From Acidimicrobiaceae bacterium (GTDB lineage Bacteria; Actinomycetota; Acidimicrobiia; Acidimicrobiales; RAAP-2), in the NCBI GenBank assembly GCA_947456095.1, contig CANGPX010000009.1, positions 1 to 36,994 on the forward strand: a stretch of DNA of 36,994 nucleotides, written 5' to 3'. A program made the position numbers and the translations under genes. Below the pieces are notes generated by a model. That model did no database searches, had not been told where the DNA came from, and worked only from the letters and a program-made list of their open reading frames with translations. Shown piece after piece: positions 7,025-14,927 of this stretch. The stretch's first letter is position 1; the number at the start of each line of letters is the position of its first letter.

Positions 7025-8443
7025 TCAGTGCGAAGAGTTTGGCGGGGCTTCGGCCCCGCCTCGTTCTTTCCACCAGGCATCGAGCCGACGAGCGGCTTCT
7101 TGCTTGCCAAGTGGGCCTTCGTCTAAGCGAAGGTCCAACAAGAACTCAAGCGCTTCGCCAATCACCCGCGATGGACCAACGCCCAGTTGCGCCATGACCT
7201 CTTCGCCATCTAAGTCAGGACGCTGTGCTTTCAAGTCCTCTTGCTCAGAAAGCACGCGAATTCGGTCTTCTAACTCATCCATGCGCTTTGAGAGTTGCTT
7301 GGCCTTGGCCGCATTGCGCGTCGTGCAGTCACAACGAGTGAGTTCGTTCAGGCGATCTAGGTGTTCGCCAGCGTCGCGAACATAGCGACGAACTGCTTTG
7401 TCAGACCAACCCATTTTGTAGGTGTGAAAGCGCAAGTGCAGCTCGACGAGGCGGACCACGGTTGCGACGTCATCGCCTGAGTACTTGAGCGCTTCCATGC
7501 GGACTTTGGTCATGCGAGCACCAACGACTTCGTGGTGATGAAAGGTCACGCCGCCATCAACGAAGTTGCGGGTCTTTGGTTTGCCCACATCGTGAAAAAG
7601 CGCAGCGAGGCGCAAGAGGCGTTCAGGGGTCGTCTTGTCGACGACCGCCAAGGTGTGAGTGAACACATCTTTGTGATGATGGATCGGGTCTTGCTCCAGC
7701 GAAAGCCCAGGGAGTTCGGGCAAGAAGTGGTCAGCCAAGTGGTTCTCGACCAAGAACGTGAGGCCAGGTGCGCACACGGGGACTTGAACCAACTTGTCGA
7801 GCTCGTCGCGAATCCTCTCGGCCGACACAATGGCCAAGCGCTCGTGGTCTCGAGCAATTGCTTCAAGAAGTTCTGGCTCTGGGGTTAACTCGAACCGGGC
7901 TAAAAAGCGTGCTGCTCGCAGCATGCGGAGTGGATCATCTTCAAAACTGATGGCTGGGTCGAGCGGCGTCTTTAACCGCTTGGCCATGAGATCGCTCAGT
8001 CCACCAAATTCATCAATGAACTCAGGCTCGGCACCAAGTTTGATGGCGAGCGCATTAATGGTGAAGTCTCGACGAGCCAAGTCCTCTCGAATTGAGTCAC
8101 CAAAGGTCACAATGGGTTTGCGAGATTCAGGCTCATAGGCATCGGCCCGAAACGTCGTGATTTCGAAGAATTCGTCGCCGCGCCTGCACCCAATCGTGCC
8201 AAAGCGTCGACCTTGGTCCCAGGTGGAATCTGCCCACGGCTTGACCATGCGCTCGATCTCTTCGGGTCGAGCATTGGTGGTCAGGTCGTAGTCAAGCGTC
8301 TCAGACTCGACCCCCAAGAGCACGTCACGAACGCAACCACCAACGGCATAGAGCTCAAAGCCTGCTTCGGTGAACAGTTGCGCAAGTGGAGCAGTTGCTG
8401 AGAACAGACCACTAAATCGCTGCATCATGGGATCGTTCGACAC
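7025..8443 (-). CDS. pcnA: CCA tRNA nucleotidyltransferase, HD-domain type
   Basis: Adds or repairs the 3' CCA of tRNAs. The nucleotidyltransferase head has AVGGCVRDVLLG and LDYDLTTNARPEE with the catalytic Asp pair, then RRDFTINALAIKL and FEDDPLRMLRAARFLARF. An HD phosphohydrolase domain follows (HHHKDVFTHTLAVVD, LAALFHDVGKPKTR). The ORF extends to 8536, but I prefer the GTG at 8443 (472 residues): it is seven bases after TAGGTT, with TTGATG 16 bases further up, a leaderless promoter. ATG codons at 8464 and 8428 remain possible. The longer start would overlap the divergent DUF6049 gene. Synteny with pcnA next to DUF6049 and murJ matches mycobacteria. Confidence 0.94.
   Translation of the reverse strand: MSNDPMMQRFSGLFSATAPLAQLFTEAGFELYAVGGCVRDVLLGVESETLDYDLTTNARPEEIERMVKPWADSTWDQGRRFGTIGCRRGDEFFEITTFRADAYEPESRKPIVTFGDSIREDLARRDFTINALAIKLGAEPEFIDEFGGLSDLMAKRLKTPLDPAISFEDDPLRMLRAARFLARFELTPEPELLEAIARDHERLAIVSAERIRDELDKLVQVPVCAPGLTFLVENHLADHFLPELPGLSLEQDPIHHHKDVFTHTLAVVDKTTPERLLRLAALFHDVGKPKTRNFVDGGVTFHHHEVVGARMTKVRMEALKYSGDDVATVVRLVELHLRFHTYKMGWSDKAVRRYVRDAGEHLDRLNELTRCDCTTRNAAKAKQLSKRMDELEDRIRVLSEQEDLKAQRPDLDGEEVMAQLGVGPSRVIGEALEFLLDLRLDEGPLGKQEAARRLDAWWKERGGAEAPPNSSH
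7041..7060 (+). terminator. ino1 terminator hairpin with TTCG loop
   Basis: GGCGGGGC-TTCG-GCCCCGCC is a perfect 8-bp stem closed by the very stable UUCG tetraloop, followed by TCGTTCTTTCC. It starts 39 bases past the ino1 stop and lies inside the last codons of the opposing pcnA gene, which ends at 7025, so one sequence serves both as coding end and as terminator. Confidence 0.8.
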
Positions 8444-8450
8444 GCAGGTC

Positions 8451-8498
8451 AACCTAGTTCCCATGACTGAGCCATCAAGACCGGTTAGCGTTGGAAAG
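8451..8498. promoter_or_regulatory. Overlapping divergent leaderless promoters (pcnA / DUF6049)
   Basis: Minus strand: -35 TTGATG (8473-8478), 16-base spacer, -10 TAGGTT (8451-8456), then the pcnA GTG at 8443. Plus strand: -35-like ATGACT (8463-8468), 17-base spacer, -10 TAGCGT (8486-8491), then the DUF6049 GTG at 8498. The two core promoters are interleaved face to face, so polymerase binding at one should block the other. Identified by eye from TANNNT spacing; not proven. Confidence 0.5.
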
Positions 8499-10507
8499 TG
8501 CCGATGTCTTGCCTCAACTTCCGACGTCTCTTGCACGGGTTGATCGCGTTCTCCCTTACTTGGGTGGCGCTCAGCACTCTTTCTCTGCCCACGGCTTCGG
8601 CCCAGAGCGCGTTGAGTTCGGTTGAACTGGTTGATCAGACAACGGTCATTCCCGCACCTTCGTCATCGGTGAGTCCACTCATTCACGTGGACTTGCTCTT
8701 TGCTCCAGGAGTCACCAAAACCGCTGCCACGGTGCAGTTCTCACTGTTTCGTTCAACCTATGCGTCTTCGGTGCTCTTTCAACAAATCGCCGCCGCACCC
8801 ATTGATGGGGAAATGGCACAGAGCCCACCGTTGCCGATTTCGTGTGCCGCAGGTGGAACGGACCGGGCCAGTTTCACCTTGGGTTTCGTCGGGCAAGGTG
8901 GACCGGTGCCGACAGTCCCCGTGGCTCAAGGATGTGGTCCTCGTGCTCCTGGCCTTCATCTTCGTTGCCTCGGCACAAGTTGCACCGGCATCTACCCACT
9001 CGTCGTCGCGGTCAAAAGTGCCTCTGGTGAAGTCATCAGTCGGTTCACGACCTTTGTTGATGTTTCCGCCGGCAACGTTGCCAACCCAGTGCGAGTTGCC
9101 CTCATTGCCGCCTTGCAAGAATCGGGAAGCACGCCAGTGCACTCGGCAAGTTTGGTCCTTCAAGCACTCGCTCGACACGAGAGCGTTGCCGTCACCTTGG
9201 CTCCAGTTCCCGGCCTCATTGATCTCTCGGCCCGCCGTGGTGGGACCCTTGGCACCGAACTGAAGGCAGCGCTCAGCAGTGGTCGAGCCTTGCTCAGTAG
9301 TACCTATGTCCCGGTCAATCCCACGTGGCTCAGTAGGTCAGGCCTGAGCGGCGAGGTTGCTCGTCAGCGAGACAGTGGCCGCGCCACGTTGGCCAGACTC
9401 ACCGCTCAACCTGTTGGGCCGCTCACGCCAAGTTTTGTTGGAGCCACTGCACTTGCGAGCGCTGTTGATCTCCACCGAGAAGGTGCTGGAGCGGTCATAG
9501 TTTCCGGCTCGCAACTCACTGTTGATCCCGCCCTCACGTCGAGTTGGGGCCAGCCATTCACCCTCATCAGCGGACAAGGCTCCATTCGGGCCGTGGCAAC
9601 CGATGATCGCTTGACCCACCTTTTGGACGGAGCAACGGCAAATCCTGTCTTGGCCGCCAATCAAGTACTTGGTTTCTTAGCTTTTCGCTACCGGGAAAGT
9701 CCGGGTCTTGCCACCCCTCGCGGAGTAGTTCTTGCCCCATCGATGGGCACCGACCTTCCCCCAGCGTTCTATGACGCCATCCTTCGGGGACTCGCCATCA
9801 CCCCAGAACTTCGCCCCATCAGCTTGCCGGCATTTCTCGGTTCAGTTCCCGTTGGGGGAAATGGTGGCGCGAGCACGCACTACGCCGCCAGTGTCACCGC
9901 CGAACCAAATCGAGCCTTGGCGTTGAGCCTGCGAACCAGTCGAGCACTGTGGACGAGTTTTGGTCCACTGTTGTCAGCTGCCCCACTCGCCGCTTCCCGC
10001 CTTGACCACCGCCTCTTGAGCGCTTCGTCGCTGGAACTGTCTCAACCAGTCGCCCTTGCTCGCAGCGAGGCCGTTCGAGCAGAAATGACTGGACTCACCA
10101 AGGATCTTCGGGTGTCAACCTCGTCGTTCACCTTGACTTCGCAGCAAGGCACCTTGCCCCTGACCATTGCGTCGACTGCCCCCCACCCGCTCGTGGTCCA
10201 CCTCGATCTCGTCAGTGATCGATTGACCTTTCCTGACGGCCAGCACTTCAACGTTCTCATCACTCAAGCAGCAACAACGGTGCGCATTCCCGTTCTTGCT
10301 GCGACAACTGGTGTGCTCCCCATGCGCATTTCAGTCACCGCACCGGGGACCAATGTGGAACTCGCATCGGCGTCCATCACCGTCCAAGTGGCGGCAACCT
10401 CAATTGTGGGAAAAGCCCTGACCGTTGGTGCGGTGTTTGTGCTTGGGTGGTGGTGGCTGTCGACCTGGAGACGGAGTCGCAAGGAGAAGTTGGCTGCTCG
10501 TGACTGA
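8498..10507 (+). CDS. DUF6049-like secreted, C-terminally anchored protein
   Basis: 669 residues, function unknown. It starts with a signal peptide (hydrophobic stretch at about 12-28, probable cleavage near TASA-QS at 36), continues as a long extracellular Ser/Thr/Ala/Leu-rich region, and ends with one membrane segment (about 638-656, VGAVFVLGWWWL) followed by the basic cytoplasmic tail WRRSRKEKLAARD. Most of it would lie outside the cytoplasm. The position between pcnA and murJ equals that of Rv3909 in M. tuberculosis, and this synteny is the main reason for the family call. A role in cell-envelope assembly with MurJ is inference. The GTG start follows a -10 by 6 bases. Its stop overlaps the murJ start by 8 bases (GTGACTGA). 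Confidence 0.75.
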   Translation: MPMSCLNFRRLLHGLIAFSLTWVALSTLSLPTASAQSALSSVELVDQTTVIPAPSSSVSPLIHVDLLFAPGVTKTAATVQFSLFRSTYASSVLFQQIAAAPIDGEMAQSPPLPISCAAGGTDRASFTLGFVGQGGPVPTVPVAQGCGPRAPGLHLRCLGTSCTGIYPLVVAVKSASGEVISRFTTFVDVSAGNVANPVRVALIAALQESGSTPVHSASLVLQALARHESVAVTLAPVPGLIDLSARRGGTLGTELKAALSSGRALLSSTYVPVNPTWLSRSGLSGEVARQRDSGRATLARLTAQPVGPLTPSFVGATALASAVDLHREGAGAVIVSGSQLTVDPALTSSWGQPFTLISGQGSIRAVATDDRLTHLLDGATANPVLAANQVLGFLAFRYRESPGLATPRGVVLAPSMGTDLPPAFYDAILRGLAITPELRPISLPAFLGSVPVGGNGGASTHYAASVTAEPNRALALSLRTSRALWTSFGPLLSAAPLAASRLDHRLLSASSLELSQPVALARSEAVRAEMTGLTKDLRVSTSSFTLTSQQGTLPLTIASTAPHPLVVHLDLVSDRLTFPDGQHFNVLITQAATTVRIPVLAATTGVLPMRISVTAPGTNVELASASITVQVAATSIVGKALTVGAVFVLGWWWLSTWRRSRKEKLAARD

Positions 10508-12308
10508 CGAAGAGCTTCCCTGGTTCAACCATGACGAAGACGGCGACAGCGTGGTCGTCCCTGACGAGCTGTTCACCATCCAACCCCTTGGCGTCGTTGA
10601 GTGGACTCACCAAGATGTCCCACCAACGCCAACACCAGACGACGAAGAGCAGCAAGACCACTCGGCTGAACACGAGGACTTCCGCCGACCAGGTACTCAA
10701 GACTCCGGTTCCACGGAAGACAGTGCCTCCTCGCTCGGCCGAGCCGTTTCTTCCATGGCACTTGGGACCGCGCTCAGTCGACTGACGGGGCTTCTTCGAA
10801 TTTTGGTCCTCGCCGCTGCACTTGGGCTGACCCCACTCGCCGACGCGTTCAACTTGGCCAACACCGTGCCGAACATGGTGTTTGACCTTGTGCTCGGTGG
10901 AATCATCTCCGCCACGTTTGTTCCGGTCTTCGTTGCCCAACTCGAGACCAGAAAAAAACGAGAAGCGTGGCAGTCAATCTCGGCGGTGCTGTCGGTTTCA
11001 GTCGTGATCTTGGCAGTGGCCACACTGCTGTGCTTGGCCTTTGCCCCCCTCATCATTGACGCGTTCACTGGCCTGCACAGCGACCAGATGACGGAAGCAC
11101 TCGAGAGTCAACGCCACACCGCAACCGTGCTCTTGCGCTGGTTTGTGCCCCAGATCTTCTTCTATGGCTTGATTGCCCTAGCCTCAGCACTGCTCAATGT
11201 GCACCGGATCTTTGCCCCACCAATGTGGGTGGCCATTGCCAACAACATTGTCTGCATCGTGGTGCTCTGGCTCTTTGCCGCAGGTGGAAGCGCTCCGAGC
11301 CTCGCAGCGTTGGCGCAAGACCCGGGTCGGGTGACCTTGCTTGGACTTGGTTCAACCGCAGGTGTCGTTGTCCAAGCGCTGCTGCTGCTGCCCTTTTTGG
11401 CCCGAGCAAATGTGCAGCAGCTGTGGTGGAACTTGACGGTGAAAGACCGTGCTGTTCGAGCCGCGGCAAAGCTTGGTGCCTGGACGCTCGGGCTCGTGGT
11501 GTGCAACCAGATTGCCTTGTTCATTATCTTGGCTCTCGCCTTTGGTCTTGGTGGCACCGGCCAAGTCAGCGCCTACAGCTACGCCTGGATCTTCTTCCAG
11601 ACTCCCTATGCCGTGATTTCGATCTCGATCATGAGTGCAATGACCCCGGCACTGGCAACGGCCTATGCCCGAGATGACCAAGCCGCCTGGCGAAGCCAAT
11701 TTGGTCGCAGTTTGCGCCAAATGCTGGTGCTCGTCCTTCCACTGTCGGTGTTGTTGTTCTTGTTCGCCAAGCCGCTTGTTGAGTTGCTGTTCTCCATCAA
11801 CGGCGGAGTTGGAGAGCAGACGACCATGGCCGGCCACGCGCTAGCGGGCTTTGCTCTCGGCCTGCCGGGCTTTTGCACTTTCCAATTTGTCATTCGAGCA
11901 ATGCAAACGCGCCATGGTGGCCATCACGCGTTCTGGCTGTATGTGGTGGAAAATGCCCTCACCGTGCTGCTGGCGGTGAGCCTCGTTGGCCCACTTGGGG
12001 TGACAGGACTGGCACTGGCGAATTCCATTGCCTACTCACTCACCGCACTTGGTGGCCTCGTGTGGATCAAGAACTTGGCCGGTGGCATTGGAGACAAATC
12101 CACCTTCACGCCACTGATCCGGGTCACGCTTTCGAGTTTGGCCATGGGTGTCGTTGCCCTTATTGGCGTCAATCTTTCGGCATCGGTCACCGTTACTGGC
12201 CTTCTTGGTCGCTTGAGCGTTGCCGCAGTTCTCGCTGGGGCAACCTACTCAGTGTTGCTCGTCGCCACTTCTCGACCTCGCCGGAGGCGAAGCGGAGACA
12301 AGTCGTGA
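10500..12308 (+). CDS. murJ: Lipid II flippase MurJ (MviN) with acidic N-terminal extension
   Basis: MurJ moves the peptidoglycan precursor lipid II across the membrane. The core from about residue 80 has the family pattern SRLTGLLRILVLAAALG, ADAFNLANTVPNMVFDLVLGG and ISATFVPVF, and then many hydrophobic segments consistent with 14 helices. I place the start at GTG 10500 (602 residues): it overlaps the upstream stop by 8 bases, AAGGAG lies upstream, and the 25 codons further up copy the DUF6049 end in another frame. The first 75 or so residues are acidic, Pro-rich and probably disordered and cytoplasmic. The C-terminus ends soon after the last helix, with none of the long pseudokinase and extracellular extension of mycobacterial MviN. 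Confidence 0.93.
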   Translation: MTDEELPWFNHDEDGDSVVVPDELFTIQPLGVVEWTHQDVPPTPTPDDEEQQDHSAEHEDFRRPGTQDSGSTEDSASSLGRAVSSMALGTALSRLTGLLRILVLAAALGLTPLADAFNLANTVPNMVFDLVLGGIISATFVPVFVAQLETRKKREAWQSISAVLSVSVVILAVATLLCLAFAPLIIDAFTGLHSDQMTEALESQRHTATVLLRWFVPQIFFYGLIALASALLNVHRIFAPPMWVAIANNIVCIVVLWLFAAGGSAPSLAALAQDPGRVTLLGLGSTAGVVVQALLLLPFLARANVQQLWWNLTVKDRAVRAAAKLGAWTLGLVVCNQIALFIILALAFGLGGTGQVSAYSYAWIFFQTPYAVISISIMSAMTPALATAYARDDQAAWRSQFGRSLRQMLVLVLPLSVLLFLFAKPLVELLFSINGGVGEQTTMAGHALAGFALGLPGFCTFQFVIRAMQTRHGGHHAFWLYVVENALTVLLAVSLVGPLGVTGLALANSIAYSLTALGGLVWIKNLAGGIGDKSTFTPLIRVTLSSLAMGVVALIGVNLSASVTVTGLLGRLSVAAVLAGATYSVLLVATSRPRRRRSGDKS

Positions 12309-12375
12309 GGCAAACTTTGGTAACGGTGAGAGTGAGCGTGGCAGACTGGCAGGGAGTTCAGCCGAGGGGGGCCTT

Positions 12376-13218
12376 GTGGCAAAGATCAAGATCGTGACCG
12401 ATAGTGCATGTGACTTGAGTCCTGAAATCGCAGAGGCACATGACATTGCGGTCGTGCCATTGTCGATTCGCTTTGGTGACCATGAGTACACCGACCGAGT
12501 CGATCTCACCCCAACACAGTTCTGGGACATGTGCAGGTCGGCCAAAGAGTTGCCCGAAACCGCAGCTCCATCTCCTGGTGCGTTTGCCGTGGTCTACGAC
12601 GAAGCAAAAGCAGCAGGCTATGACGGCGTGGTCGTCGTCAACTTGTCCGCTGCACTGTCAGGCACCTATCAGTCGGCCAGGACTGCCGCTGAGAGCCGCA
12701 CCGATGGCTTTCCCGTCACCGTCATTGACTCAAAGGCCGTGACCATGGCCCAAGGCCTCGTCGTGCTTGTGGCGGCAGACTTGGCCAAGTCCGGTGCAGA
12801 GATCAACACCATTACTGAAGCGATTGAAAGTGCAATTTCTCGCACGCACGTGCTTGGCGTGCTCGACACTTTGGACCACTTGGTCAAAGGTGGCCGAGTC
12901 GGTGGAGCCAAGGGGCTCTTGGGTTCAATGTTGTCGGTGAAGCCTGTTTTAGAACTGCGCGACGGTGTGGTTGAAGAAGAATCAAAGCAGCGCACCCGCA
13001 GCCGGGCCCTCAAGTACTTGGTCGACAAAGTTCGCACCGCAGGGCCGTTTGAACGAGTGGCCATTGTCCATGGCGATGCCGCAGATCTCAGTGTCTTCAC
13101 CGACCAGCTCAGCGACATTGATCTCGGAGGCGACTTCCTTGTCTGCGATCTCGGACCAGTCGTTGGCACGCACGGTGGACCGGGCATTGTTTGTGTGGCA
13201 TGGATCAGCGCCAAGTAG
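12376..13218 (+). CDS. DegV family fatty-acid-binding protein
   Basis: 280 residues, full length. DegV (FakB-like) proteins bind a fatty acid; in Firmicutes FakB presents it to the kinase FakA. Motifs: KIVTDSACDLSPEIA at the N-terminus, PSPGAFAVVYDEA, VVVNLSAALSGTYQSA (the lipid carboxylate-binding Ser region), and DTLDHLVKGGRVGGAKGLLGSMLSVKPVLEL. I use the GTG at 12376, which has GAGGGGG just before it; the listed ORF start at 12220 lies inside murJ. No fakA gene is seen in the window, so the partner is unknown. The gene sits in the murJ-trxB run, 67 bases from murJ. Confidence 0.92.
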   Translation: MAKIKIVTDSACDLSPEIAEAHDIAVVPLSIRFGDHEYTDRVDLTPTQFWDMCRSAKELPETAAPSPGAFAVVYDEAKAAGYDGVVVVNLSAALSGTYQSARTAAESRTDGFPVTVIDSKAVTMAQGLVVLVAADLAKSGAEINTITEAIESAISRTHVLGVLDTLDHLVKGGRVGGAKGLLGSMLSVKPVLELRDGVVEEESKQRTRSRALKYLVDKVRTAGPFERVAIVHGDAADLSVFTDQLSDIDLGGDFLVCDLGPVVGTHGGPGIVCVAWISAK

Positions 13219-13244
13219 GCAGCGTCGTCTTGTAGGTTGGGGGT

Positions 13245-13577
13245 ATGCCAAGCGCTGATGACCACGCCGGCTTCGCCGAGGAACTTCCCGGAAAGGCCGC
13301 AGATCTCATCGACGAGTTTGTCGATCGTGTCCATCAAAAAGTTGTTCGTCCCATCATCATCGCCGCACGAGCAATCGTCTTTGGCCTGCTCATGGTGTCG
13401 GTGGCGATTTTGGCCATAGTGGTGGCTGCAGTTGGTGCCATCAGATTGTTCAACGTCTACCTCTTCCACGGACATGTCTGGGCGAGTTACGCCATCATTG
13501 GCGCGGTGCTCTTTGGGGCCGGGCTCTTCGTGTTCAACAAGCACCACCAAGAGGTCGAAGGAGGCCTTCGTGACTGA
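13245..13577 (+). CDS. Small membrane protein with two transmembrane segments
   Basis: 110 residues; family not recognised. An N-terminal charged amphipathic part (about 1-32) is followed by two hydrophobic segments (about 35-60 and 80-97) joined by a short loop, so both ends probably face the cytoplasm. Ends KHHQEVEGGLRD. The ATG comes 6 bases after TAGGTT (13233-13238) with no Shine-Dalgarno, so it may have its own leaderless promoter. It overlaps trxB by 8 bases in a GTGACTGA junction, so translation of trxB probably depends on it. It could assist redox or envelope functions of its neighbours; this is only guilt by association. Confidence 0.75.
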   Translation: MPSADDHAGFAEELPGKAADLIDEFVDRVHQKVVRPIIIAARAIVFGLLMVSVAILAIVVAAVGAIRLFNVYLFHGHVWASYAIIGAVLFGAGLFVFNKHHQEVEGGLRD

Positions 13578-14520
13578 ACGTCGCCAAGTCGTCGTCATTG
13601 GATCAGGTCCAGCGGGCCTTACCGCTGCGATCTATACCGCTCGTGCCCAACTCGAGCCGGTCGTCATTGAAGGCGAGCCCTCATCAACGTCAGATCAGCC
13701 TGGCGGACAATTGATGCTCACGACTGAAGTCGAGAACTTTCCCGGTTTTCCAACTGGGGTAACCGGCCCAGAACTCATGAGCCAAATGCGTGAGCAGGCA
13801 TTGCGCTTTGGTGCAGATCTCGTCACGGCAAAGGTCACCAAGGTCGACTTCTCCGCCTCGCCGTTTGCCATCTACGTTGGCAGCGACGAGCCAACCTACT
13901 TGGCCGACTCTGTCATTGTCGCAACGGGTGCTCGCTCGCTCATGCTGGGCGTTCCCGGCGAAGAACGCCTCCTTGGCTATGGTCTGTCGACTTGCGCAAC
14001 GTGTGATGGCTTTTTCTTCCGCGGCCATGAGATTGCTGTCGTCGGTGGCGGTGACTCTGCCCTTGAAGAAGCAATTTTCTTAACCCGATTTGCCTCGAAA
14101 GTCCACTTGCTGGTCCGCCGCGACAGCCTTCGAGCATCGAAGATCATGCAAGAACGAGCTCTTGCCAACGAGAAGATCGAAGTGCACTGGAACACCGGGG
14201 TCTTAGAAGTTCTTGGTGAGTCAAAAGTTGAGCGGTTAGCCATTGTCGACACCGTGACCGGTGCCGAAGCAGTCTTGGAAGTCACCGGGATTTTCGTGGC
14301 CATTGGCCACGTTCCCAACACCGACTTGTTCAAGGGCCAACTCGGCCTACACGACAACGGCTACATCGAGGTGGGTGTTGGATCTCGCACGACCGTTGAC
14401 GGCGTCTTTGCCTGTGGCGATGTCCAAGACCATGTCTACCGCCAAGCCATTACCTCGGCTGGATCAGGTTGCATGGCCGCAATTGACGCTGAGCGGTGGC
14501 TCGAAGGCCAAGGCCACTAA
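13570..14520 (+). CDS. trxB: Thioredoxin-disulfide reductase
   Basis: 316 residues. NADPH-dependent flavoenzyme that reduces thioredoxin in the cytoplasm. FAD site VVVIGSGPAGLTAAIYTARA, redox-active CATC (Cys142, Cys145), NADPH site VVGGGDSALEEAIFL, and the C-terminal FAD block GVFACGDVQDHVYRQAITSAGSGC. The start at GTG 13570 gives the exact family length and overlaps the upstream stop by 8 bases; the listed ORF start 13432 is inside the previous gene. Followed 66 bases later by its substrate gene trxA. Confidence 0.97.
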   Translation: MTERRQVVVIGSGPAGLTAAIYTARAQLEPVVIEGEPSSTSDQPGGQLMLTTEVENFPGFPTGVTGPELMSQMREQALRFGADLVTAKVTKVDFSASPFAIYVGSDEPTYLADSVIVATGARSLMLGVPGEERLLGYGLSTCATCDGFFFRGHEIAVVGGGDSALEEAIFLTRFASKVHLLVRRDSLRASKIMQERALANEKIEVHWNTGVLEVLGESKVERLAIVDTVTGAEAVLEVTGIFVAIGHVPNTDLFKGQLGLHDNGYIEVGVGSRTTVDGVFACGDVQDHVYRQAITSAGSGCMAAIDAERWLEGQGH

Positions 14521-14535
14521 CCCGACGGTGGGAAC

Positions 14536-14562
14536 AAAGCGCGGCTTTGTGGCGTTATAGAT
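14536..14562 (+). promoter_or_regulatory. Possible trxB end hairpin and trxA -10 element
   Basis: A 5-bp perfect hairpin AAAGC-GCG-GCTTT (14536-14548) follows trxB, and TATAGA (14556-14561) is a good -10 match about 26 bases before the trxA ATG. No convincing -35 is visible. trxA may therefore be expressed both from the operon and from this site. Confidence 0.35.
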
Positions 14563-14586
14563 TCGCTGACCAACGAAAGGTGCACC

Positions 14587-14910
14587 ATGAGTGAGCACGT
14601 GATCAACTTGACCGATGCAACATTTGATGAGCAAATCGGCGCGGCTTCTGGCGCGGTGGTTGTGGACTTCTGGGCCGAATGGTGTGGTCCTTGCAAGATG
14701 ATTGCCCCGATTCTTGACGAAATTGCCTCCGAGAACGCCGGTATCACCATTGCCAAGCTCAACATTGACGACAATCTCGATGTCACCCGTCGTTTTGACG
14801 TCATGAGCATTCCGACCCTCATTGTCTTCAAAGACGGTCAAGCGGTGAAGCGTCTCGTCGGCGCAAAGCCAAAGGGCGCACTCGTCCAGGAGTTGGCTGA
14901 ATTCCTGTAG
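14587..14910 (+). CDS. trxA: Thioredoxin
   Basis: 107 residues, standard length. The active site is FWAEWCGPCKMIAP (Cys33, Cys36), with the cis-proline segment SIPTLIVFKDG. It is a general cytoplasmic disulfide reductase, recharged by TrxB next door. GAAAGG lies 7 bases before the ATG. The trxB-trxA-cwlM order is the same as in mycobacteria. Confidence 0.97.
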   Translation: MSEHVINLTDATFDEQIGAASGAVVVDFWAEWCGPCKMIAPILDEIASENAGITIAKLNIDDNLDVTRRFDVMSIPTLIVFKDGQAVKRLVGAKPKGALVQELAEFL

Positions 14911-14927
14911 TCCCTGAGCAGAACTTC

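Noticed and set aside
12669-13598. 309-codon minus-strand ORF opposite degV and the small membrane gene
   Set aside because: Antisense to well-supported degV; long shadow ORFs are common here because of biased codon use.
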